DNA from: an uncultured Balneola sp.
GTDB taxonomy: Bacteria; Bacteroidota; Rhodothermia; Balneolales; Balneolaceae
DNA length: 64,000 bases
Assembly (NCBI GenBank): GCA_902529115.1
Contig: CABZVB010000001.1
Location: forward strand, 1 to 64,000
Reading direction: 5' to 3'
The number at the start of each line of letters is the position of its first letter. The first letter of the stretch is position 1. Under the pieces are notes generated by a model that saw only the letters and a program-made list of their open reading frames with translations, was not told the origin of the DNA and did not search any database. The position numbers and the translations under genes are program-made. Below, piece after piece: positions 35,415 through 44,692 of this stretch.

Positions 35415-36050
35415 ATGAAACATCTAAATATAAACCACCTAGCTCAACTACCTAATCGAAAAAGAGCCCATCTCGTAAATAGCGTCGTAGGATATAAATC
35501 CATCCATCTCATTGGCACTTACTTCGAAGGATGGAGTAACCTATGCATCGTCTCCACTGTTACGCATTTAGGTAGCAATCCTGCGCTCGTAGGATTTATA
35601 CTCCGCCCAACTACCGTACCTCGTCACACCTATGATATATTACAAAAAAATCCCTACTTCACTATAAATAATGTCACTGAAGAACTGCTTGAGGGCGGGC
35701 ATCAATCCTCGGCTAATTATGATGAACAAATAAGTGAATTCTGTGAAGTCGGCTTGAGAGAAGAGTGGAAAAATAATTTTAAAGCGCCTTTCGTACAAGA
35801 TAGTCCAATTCAACTTGGCTGTAAATGGATTCGTGAAATGCCTATTATCGAAAATGGTTGCCGTTTTTTAATTGGTCAAATTGAAGAAATATACATACAA
35901 GATGCGCTACTGACTGAAGATTCTGACGGTTTTTTACCACTAGAAACTGCTGGTTTAATCTGTGGTTCTGGAATGGATGGATATTATCGCCCTATCTTTA
36001 AACATCGCCGAAATTATGCCCAGCCCAATACCCCTCCCCATATAATCTAA
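35415..36050 (+). CDS. Flavin reductase-like (split-barrel FMN-binding) protein
   Basis: 211-residue protein of the flavin reductase-like domain family: NLCIVSTVTHLGSNPALVGFILRP (split) is the FMN-binding segment and LQKNPYFTINNVTEE is typical of the second strand pair; GLREEWKNNFKAPFVQDSPI and a region around IGQIEEIYI close the barrel. No signal peptide. Likely an FMN-binding oxidoreductase or reductase; the substrate is unknown. It is divergent from gcvT and has no close co-directional neighbour (mrp starts 163 bases later). Confidence 0.8.
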   Translation: MKHLNINHLAQLPNRKRAHLVNSVVGYKSIHLIGTYFEGWSNLCIVSTVTHLGSNPALVGFILRPTTVPRHTYDILQKNPYFTINNVTEELLEGGHQSSANYDEQISEFCEVGLREEWKNNFKAPFVQDSPIQLGCKWIREMPIIENGCRFLIGQIEEIYIQDALLTEDSDGFLPLETAGLICGSGMDGYYRPIFKHRRNYAQPNTPPHII

Positions 36051-36213
36051 TCGCTAGTAGATTAACCTTTGGATAAATCCCTCACAGGAATAATCTCGAA
36101 CTTGCCAAAACGTCATCACAAGCATTTCTGCAACCAAGCCAGAAGTTGTGTATTTTTATTCCGTTCAAGAGCGTGTACGTAAACCTTTCAACACCATAGA
36201 AAAAACTTGTAGT

Positions 36214-37341
36214 ATGACTATCCGAAAAGAGCAAATAAAAACCGCATTAGCTCATGTTCTTCATCCTGAAAAGAAAATGGATATCATATCCTTAGATATG
36301 ATTCAAGATATAATAGTCCAGGAAAAATACGTCTCATTCACGCTCGAGATGCCCACTAAAAACGATCCGCTCGCTCAAGATTTATCCCAGCGCTGCGAAG
36401 GTGCTATACACAAATTCATCGATCGTGACGCGGTGGTTGATATTCAAATCGGTATTAATATATCCCAACAAAGGCAAACCCTACCACCCGCACCAGAACC
36501 TACTGCTTCACCACTATCCGGAGTCAAAAATATTATTGCGGTAGCATCTGGAAAAGGGGGCGTCGGTAAATCAACGGTAGCTGTCAACTTAGCTGCTGCA
36601 TTAGTCAGAAATGGCGCCAAAGTTGGTCTATTGGATGCTGACATATACGGACCAAGCATACCAACAATGTTCAATTTGTTTGAACGACCTGACATCACTG
36701 TCCAAAAAAAATTAATCCCTTTAGAAAAATATGGGGTCAAACTAGTATCCATGGGATTTCTGGTTGATGTAAACCAGGCCATGGTGTGGAGAGGCCCCAT
36801 GGTTACCAGCGCTATTAAGCAATTCATGAATGACGTAGAATGGGGTGAACTAGATTACATGATCTTGGATCTCCCTCCAGGAACTGGAGATATACAGTTA
36901 ACCATCGTACAGTCTGTTCCGTTATCGGGCGCCGTAATTGTTTCTACCCCTCAAAATGTGGCTCTTGATGACGTAAGAAAAGGGGTAGCAATGTTCCATA
37001 AGGTAACTGTTCCTGTATTAGGAATCATTGAAAACATGGCCTACTTTTGCCCGCCTGATGCACCTGATAAGAAATACTACATCTTTGGACATGGTGGGGC
37101 TAGCCGGCTAGCGGATGAACTAGCTGTACCGGTATTGGGAGAAATACCTCTAGAGCAACCCATACGTGAATCTGGTGATAATGGTAAGCCTATAGTTTTG
37201 GCAGATCATGAGTCCGCTGCAGCAGCAAGCTTTTTGGCCTGTAGTGCTAACATGCAGCAACAATTAGCCATCCGTGCAGCCCAGACGCCAAAAAATCTTT
37301 CTATTTCTTTCATGGGAAAATCCCCATCTGCTCATACATAA
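36214..37341 (+). CDS. mrp: Mrp/ApbC-family iron-sulfur carrier ATPase
   Basis: 375 residues from ATG 36214; the longer form from 36148 would add 22 residues with no family match. An N-terminal MIP18/DUF59-like domain (about 1-95) precedes the P-loop ATPase: GKGGVGKSTVAVNLAAAL, LLDADIYGPSIPTMF and DLPPGTGDIQLT. The CxxC that binds the Fe-S cluster in many Mrp proteins is not present; CPPD keeps only one cysteine at that place, as in many Bacteroidota homologues. Its last 32 bases overlap the convergent glutamate dehydrogenase gene. Confidence 0.9.
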   Translation: MTIRKEQIKTALAHVLHPEKKMDIISLDMIQDIIVQEKYVSFTLEMPTKNDPLAQDLSQRCEGAIHKFIDRDAVVDIQIGINISQQRQTLPPAPEPTASPLSGVKNIIAVASGKGGVGKSTVAVNLAAALVRNGAKVGLLDADIYGPSIPTMFNLFERPDITVQKKLIPLEKYGVKLVSMGFLVDVNQAMVWRGPMVTSAIKQFMNDVEWGELDYMILDLPPGTGDIQLTIVQSVPLSGAVIVSTPQNVALDDVRKGVAMFHKVTVPVLGIIENMAYFCPPDAPDKKYYIFGHGGASRLADELAVPVLGEIPLEQPIRESGDNGKPIVLADHESAAAASFLACSANMQQQLAIRAAQTPKNLSISFMGKSPSAHT

Positions 37342-38716
37342 TACCGATTTTATTAATCGCGTTCACAAAGGCGGCTGTACGGAGGTCATCGAGGTTATTC
37401 TCTTCGCGGATACTAGTAATCTGCTCATAAGCAGTAATCATACTTTCTTCTAATCCAGAATCTACCAAATCATATTCATCGGCGCCGCGAGTAAGAACCT
37501 TTCGTTCAACCTCACCAAATGATTTACCCGCCAATTGTTCAATCTCTGAAACAATTCGCATCATGCTAGCCTCATCAAAACGTTTATTAAGTCTGCCATA
37601 GCGTACATGCTGAATATTTTTGAGCCACTCAAAGTACGAGACAATTACCCCACCAGCATTCAGATAGGAGTCTGGAATAATTAAGCACCCCCGCTCTTTT
37701 AGATACTCGTGTGCATCGGCGGTGGTAGGTCCGTTAGCTGCTTCAGCAATAATCTTGGCTTTTATACTAGGTGCATTTTTTATGGTTATTTGACTTTCGA
37801 GCGCCGCTGGTATAATAATATCGCACTCTAGTTCAAAGATAGCCAGCTTACCTTCGATTGTTGTAGAATTACCAAATCCAATAATACTACCAGTTTCCTT
37901 GCGATAGTCCATAAGTGCTTTCAAATCCATGCCTTTGGGATCATATATGGTACCTTCCATTTCAGCTACACCTACCAACTTCGCCCCAGCCTGGGTCATA
38001 TATAATGAAGAGTGGTAACCAACATTTCCCAACCCTTGCACCACAAATGTTTTACCCTCTACACCTGTGCTCAAATCTAGCTTATCCATATCTGCTTTTT
38101 GGTTACATGCCTCACGAATACCAAAATAAACCCCACGCCCTGTGGCTTCAGTACGCCCACGAATACCACCTTGCTGTATGGGCTTTCCAGTCACGCATGC
38201 CTCGGCATTCAAATCATCACTCATCTGCCGATAGGTGTCCAAAATCCAGCCCATCTCACGTGCCGATGTCCCATAATCCGGTGCGGGCACATCCATAGCA
38301 GGTCCTATGAACCCTTTCTTAATTAGTTCAAATGTATAACGTCGAGTAATTTTTTCTAACTCTCTGTCTGAATATTCGCGTGTACTAATCTTTACCCCAC
38401 CTTTAGCACCTCCAAAAGGAACATCAACGATGGCACACTTATAGGTCATCAATGCCGCTAAAGCCATGGTTTCGTCATCATCCACCTTATGCGAGTATCG
38501 AATCCCACCCTTGGTTGGCAATTTATGATGCGAATGCTCCACTCGCCAACCCTCAATTACCTGAATACTCCCGTCGTCACGTTTAATCGGAAAAACCACC
38601 TTATATACTGTATTACATACCTTAATTTGATTCAAAATACCTTTATCGAAACGAGTAAAAGGAGCAGCTTTGTCAAAATTATGATTGACTTGTTCGTAAA
38701 ACTTATAGTTCTTCAT
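37310..38716 (-). CDS. gdhA: Glutamate dehydrogenase
   Basis: Reversible oxidative deamination of glutamate to 2-oxoglutarate. From the ATG at 38716 it is 468 residues (an ATG-like longer start at 38767 is weaker). Substrate and catalytic motifs: GGIRYSHKVDDDE, TYKCAIVDVPFGGAKGG, then the dinucleotide-binding fold FVVQGLGNVGYHSSLY and AANGPTT. The phrase SREMGW-type segment (TSAREMGWILDTY) is typical of the roughly 420-residue hexameric enzymes. Coenzyme preference is not resolved. Tail-to-tail overlap with mrp. Confidence 0.93.
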   Translation of the reverse strand: MKNYKFYEQVNHNFDKAAPFTRFDKGILNQIKVCNTVYKVVFPIKRDDGSIQVIEGWRVEHSHHKLPTKGGIRYSHKVDDDETMALAALMTYKCAIVDVPFGGAKGGVKISTREYSDRELEKITRRYTFELIKKGFIGPAMDVPAPDYGTSAREMGWILDTYRQMSDDLNAEACVTGKPIQQGGIRGRTEATGRGVYFGIREACNQKADMDKLDLSTGVEGKTFVVQGLGNVGYHSSLYMTQAGAKLVGVAEMEGTIYDPKGMDLKALMDYRKETGSIIGFGNSTTIEGKLAIFELECDIIIPAALESQITIKNAPSIKAKIIAEAANGPTTADAHEYLKERGCLIIPDSYLNAGGVIVSYFEWLKNIQHVRYGRLNKRFDEASMMRIVSEIEQLAGKSFGEVERKVLTRGADEYDLVDSGLEESMITAYEQITSIREENNLDDLRTAAFVNAINKIGIMYEQMGIFP

Positions 38717-38919
38717 GTAGACAATTGAGTTTTTTTGGGTTAACGGGTTAGGTTGACGTGCTATCAATTTAAACTCAATAGTACACTATGCCGTATCCAC
38801 TAAAATCAAACCATTTATCAGCCTAATAGTCGGGAGATTCTGAGACATTTACAATAAAAAAGCGCTTTTCCCTGTAATGGTGAAATAAATATAATTAAGT
38901 AGCCCAACTATCAATAAAC

Positions 38920-40023
38920 ATGAATCCCCTAAAAGAAAAAAATGATGCTGTAAGAAAAATTATTCACGTGGATATGGATGCCTTTTATGCAGCCGTAGAA
39001 CAGCGCGATCATCCCGAATGGCATGGTAAACCGGTGATTGTTGGGGGCCGACCCAGTGGTCGAGGGGTCGTTTCTACCGCAAGTTATGAAGCCCGCGTTT
39101 TTGGGGTGCATTCGGCTATGCCAACTTCACAAGCATACCGACTTTGCCCCCATGGAATTTTTGTGCCCGCTCGTTTCGATGCCTACAAAGAAGCCTCTGC
39201 TATTATCCGAAATGTTTTTTATGAGTATACTGATCTGGTCGAGCCCTTATCTTTAGACGAGGCCTACTTAGATGTTACCGAAAATCATATCAATAGCCCA
39301 TCGGCAACTTTTATTGCCAAGCAAATCAAAAAAAAGATCTACAAGCGTACCAAACTAACCGCATCTGCTGGGGTTGGACCCAATAAATTTGTGGCTAAGG
39401 TTGCCTCAGATATGAATAAACCCGATGGATTGACTGTCATTCCCCCCGAAACCATGGAACATTTCTTGGAGAAATTGGACATTAAGAAGTTTTATGGGGT
39501 GGGTAAGGCTACATTACGAAAGATGCAGGGATTAGGAATCCAGTCAGGAGCGGACTTAAAGCAGTGGGATCTATTTGATCTGGTTCAAATTTTTGGAAAG
39601 TCCGGACAATACTATTATCGAATGGTCAGAGGATTAGATACCCGATCAGTTCAGCCTCATCGCGTACGTAAATCTTATGGAAAGGAACGTACATTTCGCG
39701 AGGACATAAGCGAGCGAGAATACATCTTACGCTTCATCGAGGGATTATCTGCCACTATATCTGAGGGCATGCGTTCAATTCCGGCTGCAGGTAAAACCAT
39801 TACATTAAAATTGAAATATGACAATTTTGAAACCATTTCACGCAGCCTTAGTATATCACATTATACCAATGATGCCTTGGAGATAAGCTTAATTTCTCAA
39901 GAACTGCTTGAAGTCACTGAATTTGGAGAACGCCCTATTCGTTTGCTTGGTATTAACCTTTCCAATCTGGATATTAATGAGGAAAATAAGGCGCAGCAGC
40001 TCCAGCTCTCCCTTGACAAATAA
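38920..40023 (+). CDS. dinB: DNA polymerase IV (Y family)
   Basis: Error-prone translesion polymerase of 367 residues. Catalytic acidic residues D18 in HVDMDAF and D113-E114 in SLDEAYLDV; steric-gate region DAFYAAVE; thumb/HhH SAGVGPNKFVAKVASDM; little-finger domain about 250-350. The C-terminus QLQLSL (361-366 region) fits the QLxLxL sliding-clamp-binding peptide of Pol IV. No LexA-type operator was recognised in the 150-base upstream gap, so SOS control is not shown. Confidence 0.95.
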   Translation: MNPLKEKNDAVRKIIHVDMDAFYAAVEQRDHPEWHGKPVIVGGRPSGRGVVSTASYEARVFGVHSAMPTSQAYRLCPHGIFVPARFDAYKEASAIIRNVFYEYTDLVEPLSLDEAYLDVTENHINSPSATFIAKQIKKKIYKRTKLTASAGVGPNKFVAKVASDMNKPDGLTVIPPETMEHFLEKLDIKKFYGVGKATLRKMQGLGIQSGADLKQWDLFDLVQIFGKSGQYYYRMVRGLDTRSVQPHRVRKSYGKERTFREDISEREYILRFIEGLSATISEGMRSIPAAGKTITLKLKYDNFETISRSLSISHYTNDALEISLISQELLEVTEFGERPIRLLGINLSNLDINEENKAQQLQLSLDK

Positions 40024-40059
40024 AGCTAGAAAGTTCTCTTACAATACCAGCTTAAAAAG

Positions 40060-41103
40060 CTATTCCGTCAAAGGATTCTTTCCCGATTTAATATGAATAT
40101 CTCGCTGGGGGAAAGGAATTTCAATTCCACGCTCGTTAAACTTTCGTACGATGGCTTGGTTTAATTCATTTTGCACAGTATATCGGTTTTTAACATTTGG
40201 AACCCAGACAATAAGTTTCATATTCCAAGCAGAATCTCCAAAAGAGCGAAGATGAACATCGTGTTTACGCCTTTTCATTACCGAACTACTTTCACTCGCC
40301 ACTTCATCCAGTGCTTGCAATACCAAGTCTAGATCGGAGTCATATGCTACCCCAACGTCAATAATCAACTTAAAGGTGGGGTCCCCATGAGAATAATTTA
40401 TCACATCCTTACTAACAAAATCCGAATTTGGCACAATAATGGAGATATTTTCCAATGTTTTTACCTTGGTAGCACGAATATTAATTTCTTCAATATCGCC
40501 CTCGATTCCGTTAACAACCACCCGGTCACCCACACTTATAGGTCGCTCAAACAAAACAATGAGCCCCGAAATAAAGTTAGAGGTAATGTTTTGAAGGCCA
40601 AAACCTATACCCACCGATAAAAAACCAAAAATGACTGCTAAGCCTGTGAAATCAACACCCAAGAACTGAAAAGAGACTAATATTCCAATAACCACCACAG
40701 AATATTGTGACATTCGGGCTAAAGTGTACTGCAAACCCTCATCTTGAACAAATCGAGGCAGAATTCGATCGCGTAAAATCTTTTTCAGATACGAGGCACC
40801 CACGACAAACATTGTTAGTAGTAGAATGAAAACCACTAAAGACATTAGGGTCACAGATGTGTTCGCCATAGTAAAAAGAGGAATATTTAATAGGCTTTTA
40901 AAAGAAACTAGCCATTCCCACCAACCTTCTGTTTTGTCTGTAGATTCTAACAGTCCCTCCGTTATATTATCAATATGTACAAATTCATTTAGTTTTTGAG
41001 AGTTTAGCCCTACGCTAACAGCCACACTATCGTCTAAAGATACCTGCGATAATGACTCGTAGTTAGAGTCTATCCAACCCGTTAAAATGATATTTCCGAG
41101 CAT
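40060..41103 (-). CDS. MscS-family mechanosensitive channel
   Basis: 347 residues. An extra N-terminal region (1-70) precedes three membrane helices (about 80-105, 130-150, 160-180). The pore helix has GFLSVGIGFGLQNITSNFISG, followed by LFERPISVGDRV and the beta domain (VNGIEGDIEEINIRATKVKT, IVPNSDFVSKDVINYS). This is the MscS signature order. It protects against hypo-osmotic shock in relatives. It starts 24 bases after glgP, so it is probably in that transcript; no functional link is known. Confidence 0.92.
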   Translation of the reverse strand: MLGNIILTGWIDSNYESLSQVSLDDSVAVSVGLNSQKLNEFVHIDNITEGLLESTDKTEGWWEWLVSFKSLLNIPLFTMANTSVTLMSLVVFILLLTMFVVGASYLKKILRDRILPRFVQDEGLQYTLARMSQYSVVVIGILVSFQFLGVDFTGLAVIFGFLSVGIGFGLQNITSNFISGLIVLFERPISVGDRVVVNGIEGDIEEINIRATKVKTLENISIIVPNSDFVSKDVINYSHGDPTFKLIIDVGVAYDSDLDLVLQALDEVASESSSVMKRRKHDVHLRSFGDSAWNMKLIVWVPNVKNRYTVQNELNQAIVRKFNERGIEIPFPQRDIHIKSGKNPLTE

Positions 41104-41127
41104 AGCCTATCCTCCAAATTAGATGAC

Positions 41128-43686
41128 TTATGATTCTAATGTCACTTCCTCGGACTTCCAAATTTCATTGTTGTAATCTTTGATGGTACGATCAGAAGAA
41201 AATTTGCCGACACGAGCTACGTTGTAAATAGCTTTTTTAGTCCATTCCTTTTGATTTTTATACACCTGCTCTAACTCTTCTTGCTTTTTCACATAGGCTT
41301 CATAATCAGCCAAAACCATGAAATAATCTCCCTGTTCGAGTAAAGCCTGAATAATTGGCTGAAAAAGCCCTGGTTGTTCGGGGGAGAAAAAACCATCTCG
41401 AATTTGATCTAAAGCACGTTTGAGTTCATGATTAGACTGATAATATAAATAAGGATTATATCCCTGTCGCCTCAACTCCTCTACCTGCTCTACTGTAAGA
41501 CCAAATATAAAGATATTTTCATCACCTACTTCCTCCTTAATTTCAACATTGGCACCATCTAAAGTTCCGATGGTGAGTGCACCGTTCAGCGCAAACTTCA
41601 TATTCCCTGTACCAGAAGCTTCCATACCAGCTGTAGAAATCTGCTCCGATACCTCTGCCGCAGGAATCATCAATTCCGCTAAAGTAACCCGGTAATTGTC
41701 TAAAAACACACACTTTAATCTATCGGAAGTCTCGGGATCTTCGTTAATTTTGGTACCAATAGCATTAATCAACTTGATATGTAATTTTGCCATCGCATAT
41801 CCAGGAGCTGCTTTCCCTCCAAAAATGACGGTTCGAGGCACGCTGTTCAACGATGGATTATCTTTGAGACGGTTGTATAGGGTAATAACATGAAGCGCTG
41901 CCATCAATTGACGTTTATATTCGTGAATGCGTTTAATTTGAATATCAAACATACTGCTAGGATCAACGGTAATACCCTGATTCTCTTGAATGATCCTCGC
42001 TAATACTTTTTTATTATTCAATTTAATCTGATTAAAACGTTTGTGAAATTTCGTATCCTCTGCAAAAAGCTCTAATTTTTTCAACTGATCCAAGTCGGTA
42101 ATCCAATTGTCTCCAATTTTCTCCGTAATTAACGCTGAAAGTTCTAAATTGCACTGTTTCAACCATCTTCTAGGTGTTATTCCGTTGGTTTTGTTGGTAA
42201 ACTTATCAGGATATAATTCATTAAATTCACGAAATATATTTTCCATTAACAAGCGAGAATGTAAGGCCGCAACCCCATTCACTTTAGTTGAGCCCACTAT
42301 ACCTAAATGCGCCATATGTACTACCGGGTTTTCACCTTCAGTCACAATACTAAGTCGCGACATTTTTCCATGATCCTCCCCATAACTCGCTTTAATCTTA
42401 TCCATAAATCGACGATTAATTTCATAGATAATATTCAAATGACGAGGCAATAAACTTCGCATAAGGGATACCGGCCACTTTTCTAAGGCCTCTGGCAAAA
42501 GGGTATGATTGGTGTACGCCATGGTTTTAACGGTAATATCCCATGCTTTTTCCCATGACATATGAACCTCATCCATTAAAATCCGCATTAATTCAGGAAT
42601 TGCAAGATTAGGATGCGTGTCATTACACTGTATGGCCACTTTCTTAGGAAATTTCTCCCAGTCATTCGTCTGTGCCTTAAACCGGCGGATTATATCACGT
42701 ATGGACGCCGCCACCAAAAAATATTCTTGTTTGAGTCGTAATTCCTGACCCACAAACACCTTGTCATTTGGGTACAAAACTCGCGTTATATTTTGCTCCA
42801 ATTGATTATCCCGAACCGCATCTATATACTGTCCTTGATTAAAACTCTGTAGGTCTAATGCGGTATCCGACTCGGCTTTCCATAATCGCAATTGGTTCAC
42901 CACATTGTTATTGTATCCTGGTATAGGAGTATCATAAGCAACCGCTAATACCTTACTAGTCTGCTCCCAAGTATACCTTATGTCACCGTCATCTGAACTA
43001 TGCATCCCCTGATGCCCATAAAACTGAATTGGATATTGAATTTTAGGGCGCACAATATCCCAAGGGTTTCCGTATCTCAACCATAAATCGGGCTTTTCTA
43101 CCTGGAATCCATCAATCACTTTTTGATAAAAAATTCCATAATCGTAACGTAGACCATAGCCTATTGCTGGAATACCGAGAGTAGCCATAGAATCCAAAAA
43201 ACAGGCTGCTAAACGGCCCAAACCACCATTACCAAGACCAGCATCCCACTCAGAATTACGAATGGCATCATAATCTAAACCCAAATCTTCGCAGGCATCA
43301 GCCAATTCCTGTTGCACATCAAAATTCACAACAATATTATCCAATAAACGGCCAATAAGGTATTCCATAGACAAATAATATACCCTCTTTACCCCGGTTT
43401 TGTGATAATGCGCTTGAGTCGAAAGCCACTTGTCATGCAGCCGATCCATGAGAGTGAGTACTACACTTCTGTATTCGTCCCAAGGCGTTCGGGAAAACTT
43501 ATCCTTAGCTAAAGTATGCCGTAAATGAAGCTTTATATCTTCGCGTAACGAATCCCGATCCAAACCGGATCTAGTGCTAAATTCATGTTTTTTTATACTT
43601 GTGTATGCCTTCTTAATGGCTTTCTTCTTAACCCTTGTGTTTCCTGTTTTCTTCGTTGATGAATTAATATTCTTCGCTTTATTCAT
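41128..43686 (-). CDS. glgP: Glycogen phosphorylase
   Basis: Phosphorolysis of alpha-1,4-glucan to glucose 1-phosphate, using pyridoxal phosphate on K697 in SGTGNMKF. The 852-residue protein is full-length for the GT35 family. Motifs include GNGGLGRLAACFLDSMATL, QCNDTHP, KTNGITPRRWL and QIKRIHEYKRQ. An N-terminal 35-residue Lys/Ser/Thr-rich extension precedes the family start. Acts with GlgB and MalQ encoded 7 kb away. mscS follows in the same transcript. Confidence 0.96.
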   Translation of the reverse strand: MNKAKNINSSTKKTGNTRVKKKAIKKAYTSIKKHEFSTRSGLDRDSLREDIKLHLRHTLAKDKFSRTPWDEYRSVVLTLMDRLHDKWLSTQAHYHKTGVKRVYYLSMEYLIGRLLDNIVVNFDVQQELADACEDLGLDYDAIRNSEWDAGLGNGGLGRLAACFLDSMATLGIPAIGYGLRYDYGIFYQKVIDGFQVEKPDLWLRYGNPWDIVRPKIQYPIQFYGHQGMHSSDDGDIRYTWEQTSKVLAVAYDTPIPGYNNNVVNQLRLWKAESDTALDLQSFNQGQYIDAVRDNQLEQNITRVLYPNDKVFVGQELRLKQEYFLVAASIRDIIRRFKAQTNDWEKFPKKVAIQCNDTHPNLAIPELMRILMDEVHMSWEKAWDITVKTMAYTNHTLLPEALEKWPVSLMRSLLPRHLNIIYEINRRFMDKIKASYGEDHGKMSRLSIVTEGENPVVHMAHLGIVGSTKVNGVAALHSRLLMENIFREFNELYPDKFTNKTNGITPRRWLKQCNLELSALITEKIGDNWITDLDQLKKLELFAEDTKFHKRFNQIKLNNKKVLARIIQENQGITVDPSSMFDIQIKRIHEYKRQLMAALHVITLYNRLKDNPSLNSVPRTVIFGGKAAPGYAMAKLHIKLINAIGTKINEDPETSDRLKCVFLDNYRVTLAELMIPAAEVSEQISTAGMEASGTGNMKFALNGALTIGTLDGANVEIKEEVGDENIFIFGLTVEQVEELRRQGYNPYLYYQSNHELKRALDQIRDGFFSPEQPGLFQPIIQALLEQGDYFMVLADYEAYVKKQEELEQVYKNQKEWTKKAIYNVARVGKFSSDRTIKDYNNEIWKSEEVTLES

Positions 43687-43819
43687 AATCCAGATATTAG
43701 TGAGCAGATGTTCTTAAATGCTAATTTACTTGAAAAATATCTTCTTTACCGACCATTATCAGATAACTTTACACCTAAAAAAGCTTTCCATATGTAGTCA
43801 TTCTGGTTTATGCATTCGC

Positions 43820-44692
43820 CTATCCCAATTCATACACATTTGTATCGGGTAGAAATTTAGGGCGTGTTAAATTAGCAGCATAACCTAAACGAACAAAGTT
43901 TTTATAAGCTTCTGTAGCCACAAAATCTTGATGAAATAACCCAAAGACACTAGAACCACTTCCGCTCATACCAGCAAACTCAGCACCAAAATCCATCATC
44001 TGATCTTTCATATTTCCAACTTGAGGGATACGTAGAATAACTCCAGGCTCAAGATCATTGACCAAAAGAAAAGGCCATTCTTGAATCTCTTCCTCGGTAA
44101 GCACTTTCTTTAAATTAAAATCGGGTTTAGGGTTTGGATAGACCTGTTGATAAGCCTTTAGTGTAGAGCTAGCCTCATTTGGAAATACCGTGACAATCCA
44201 TGCATCGGGTTGTATATCACAGATCTCAATCTCATGACCTAATCCCCGCCCAATACCTACATTGTTATGGATAAAAAATGGGACATCAGCTCCGATCCGA
44301 AGGCCCACCTCGGCCAACTCGGCGGCGGCCAAACCCAAACTTGCCACCTTATTAACCATCCGTAATACCGCTGCCGCATTCGCACTCCCGCCACCTAGGC
44401 CGGCGCCGGCCGGGACACGCTTATCCACCGATATATGATATTGATTTCGTAGGCCGGCATACTTCTCTAGGAGCTGAAGGGCCTTCACGATAAGATTCGA
44501 TTCGTCAACCGGAATCGATGGCTCACTCATATGAATCTCCATCTGCGCTGCGGGTTTCATTTCTATTCGGTCACTCCATTCAATAAAACAGAATCCCGTT
44601 TCTAATGTATGGTAACCATTGGGCAGGCGTTCCAAGACATGAAGCCCCAAATTTATTTTTGCATAAGATTGCGTAACCCACCGTGCACTCAT
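43820..44692 (-). CDS. ispE: 4-(cytidine 5'-diphospho)-2-C-methyl-D-erythritol kinase
   Basis: GHMP kinase of the MEP isoprenoid pathway. 290 residues from the ATG at 44692, chosen because it gives a four-base ATGA overlap with the preceding gene's stop; the upstream ATG (44710) would overlap it by 22 bases. Motifs: SYAKINLGLHVL, the P-loop VPAGAGLGGGSANAAA, GADVPFF and the C-terminal FAGMSGSGSSVFGLF. Length matches family (about 280-290). Confidence 0.93.
   Translation of the reverse strand: MSARWVTQSYAKINLGLHVLERLPNGYHTLETGFCFIEWSDRIEMKPAAQMEIHMSEPSIPVDESNLIVKALQLLEKYAGLRNQYHISVDKRVPAGAGLGGGSANAAAVLRMVNKVASLGLAAAELAEVGLRIGADVPFFIHNNVGIGRGLGHEIEICDIQPDAWIVTVFPNEASSTLKAYQQVYPNPKPDFNLKKVLTEEEIQEWPFLLVNDLEPGVILRIPQVGNMKDQMMDFGAEFAGMSGSGSSVFGLFHQDFVATEAYKNFVRLGYAANLTRPKFLPDTNVYELG

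Noticed and set aside
36444-36827. 127-codon minus ORF opposite mrp
   Set aside because: Opposite the conserved ATPase core; no start context or domain.
37915-38298. 127-codon + strand ORF opposite glutamate dehydrogenase
   Set aside because: Shadow of the conserved dehydrogenase; no coding signs.
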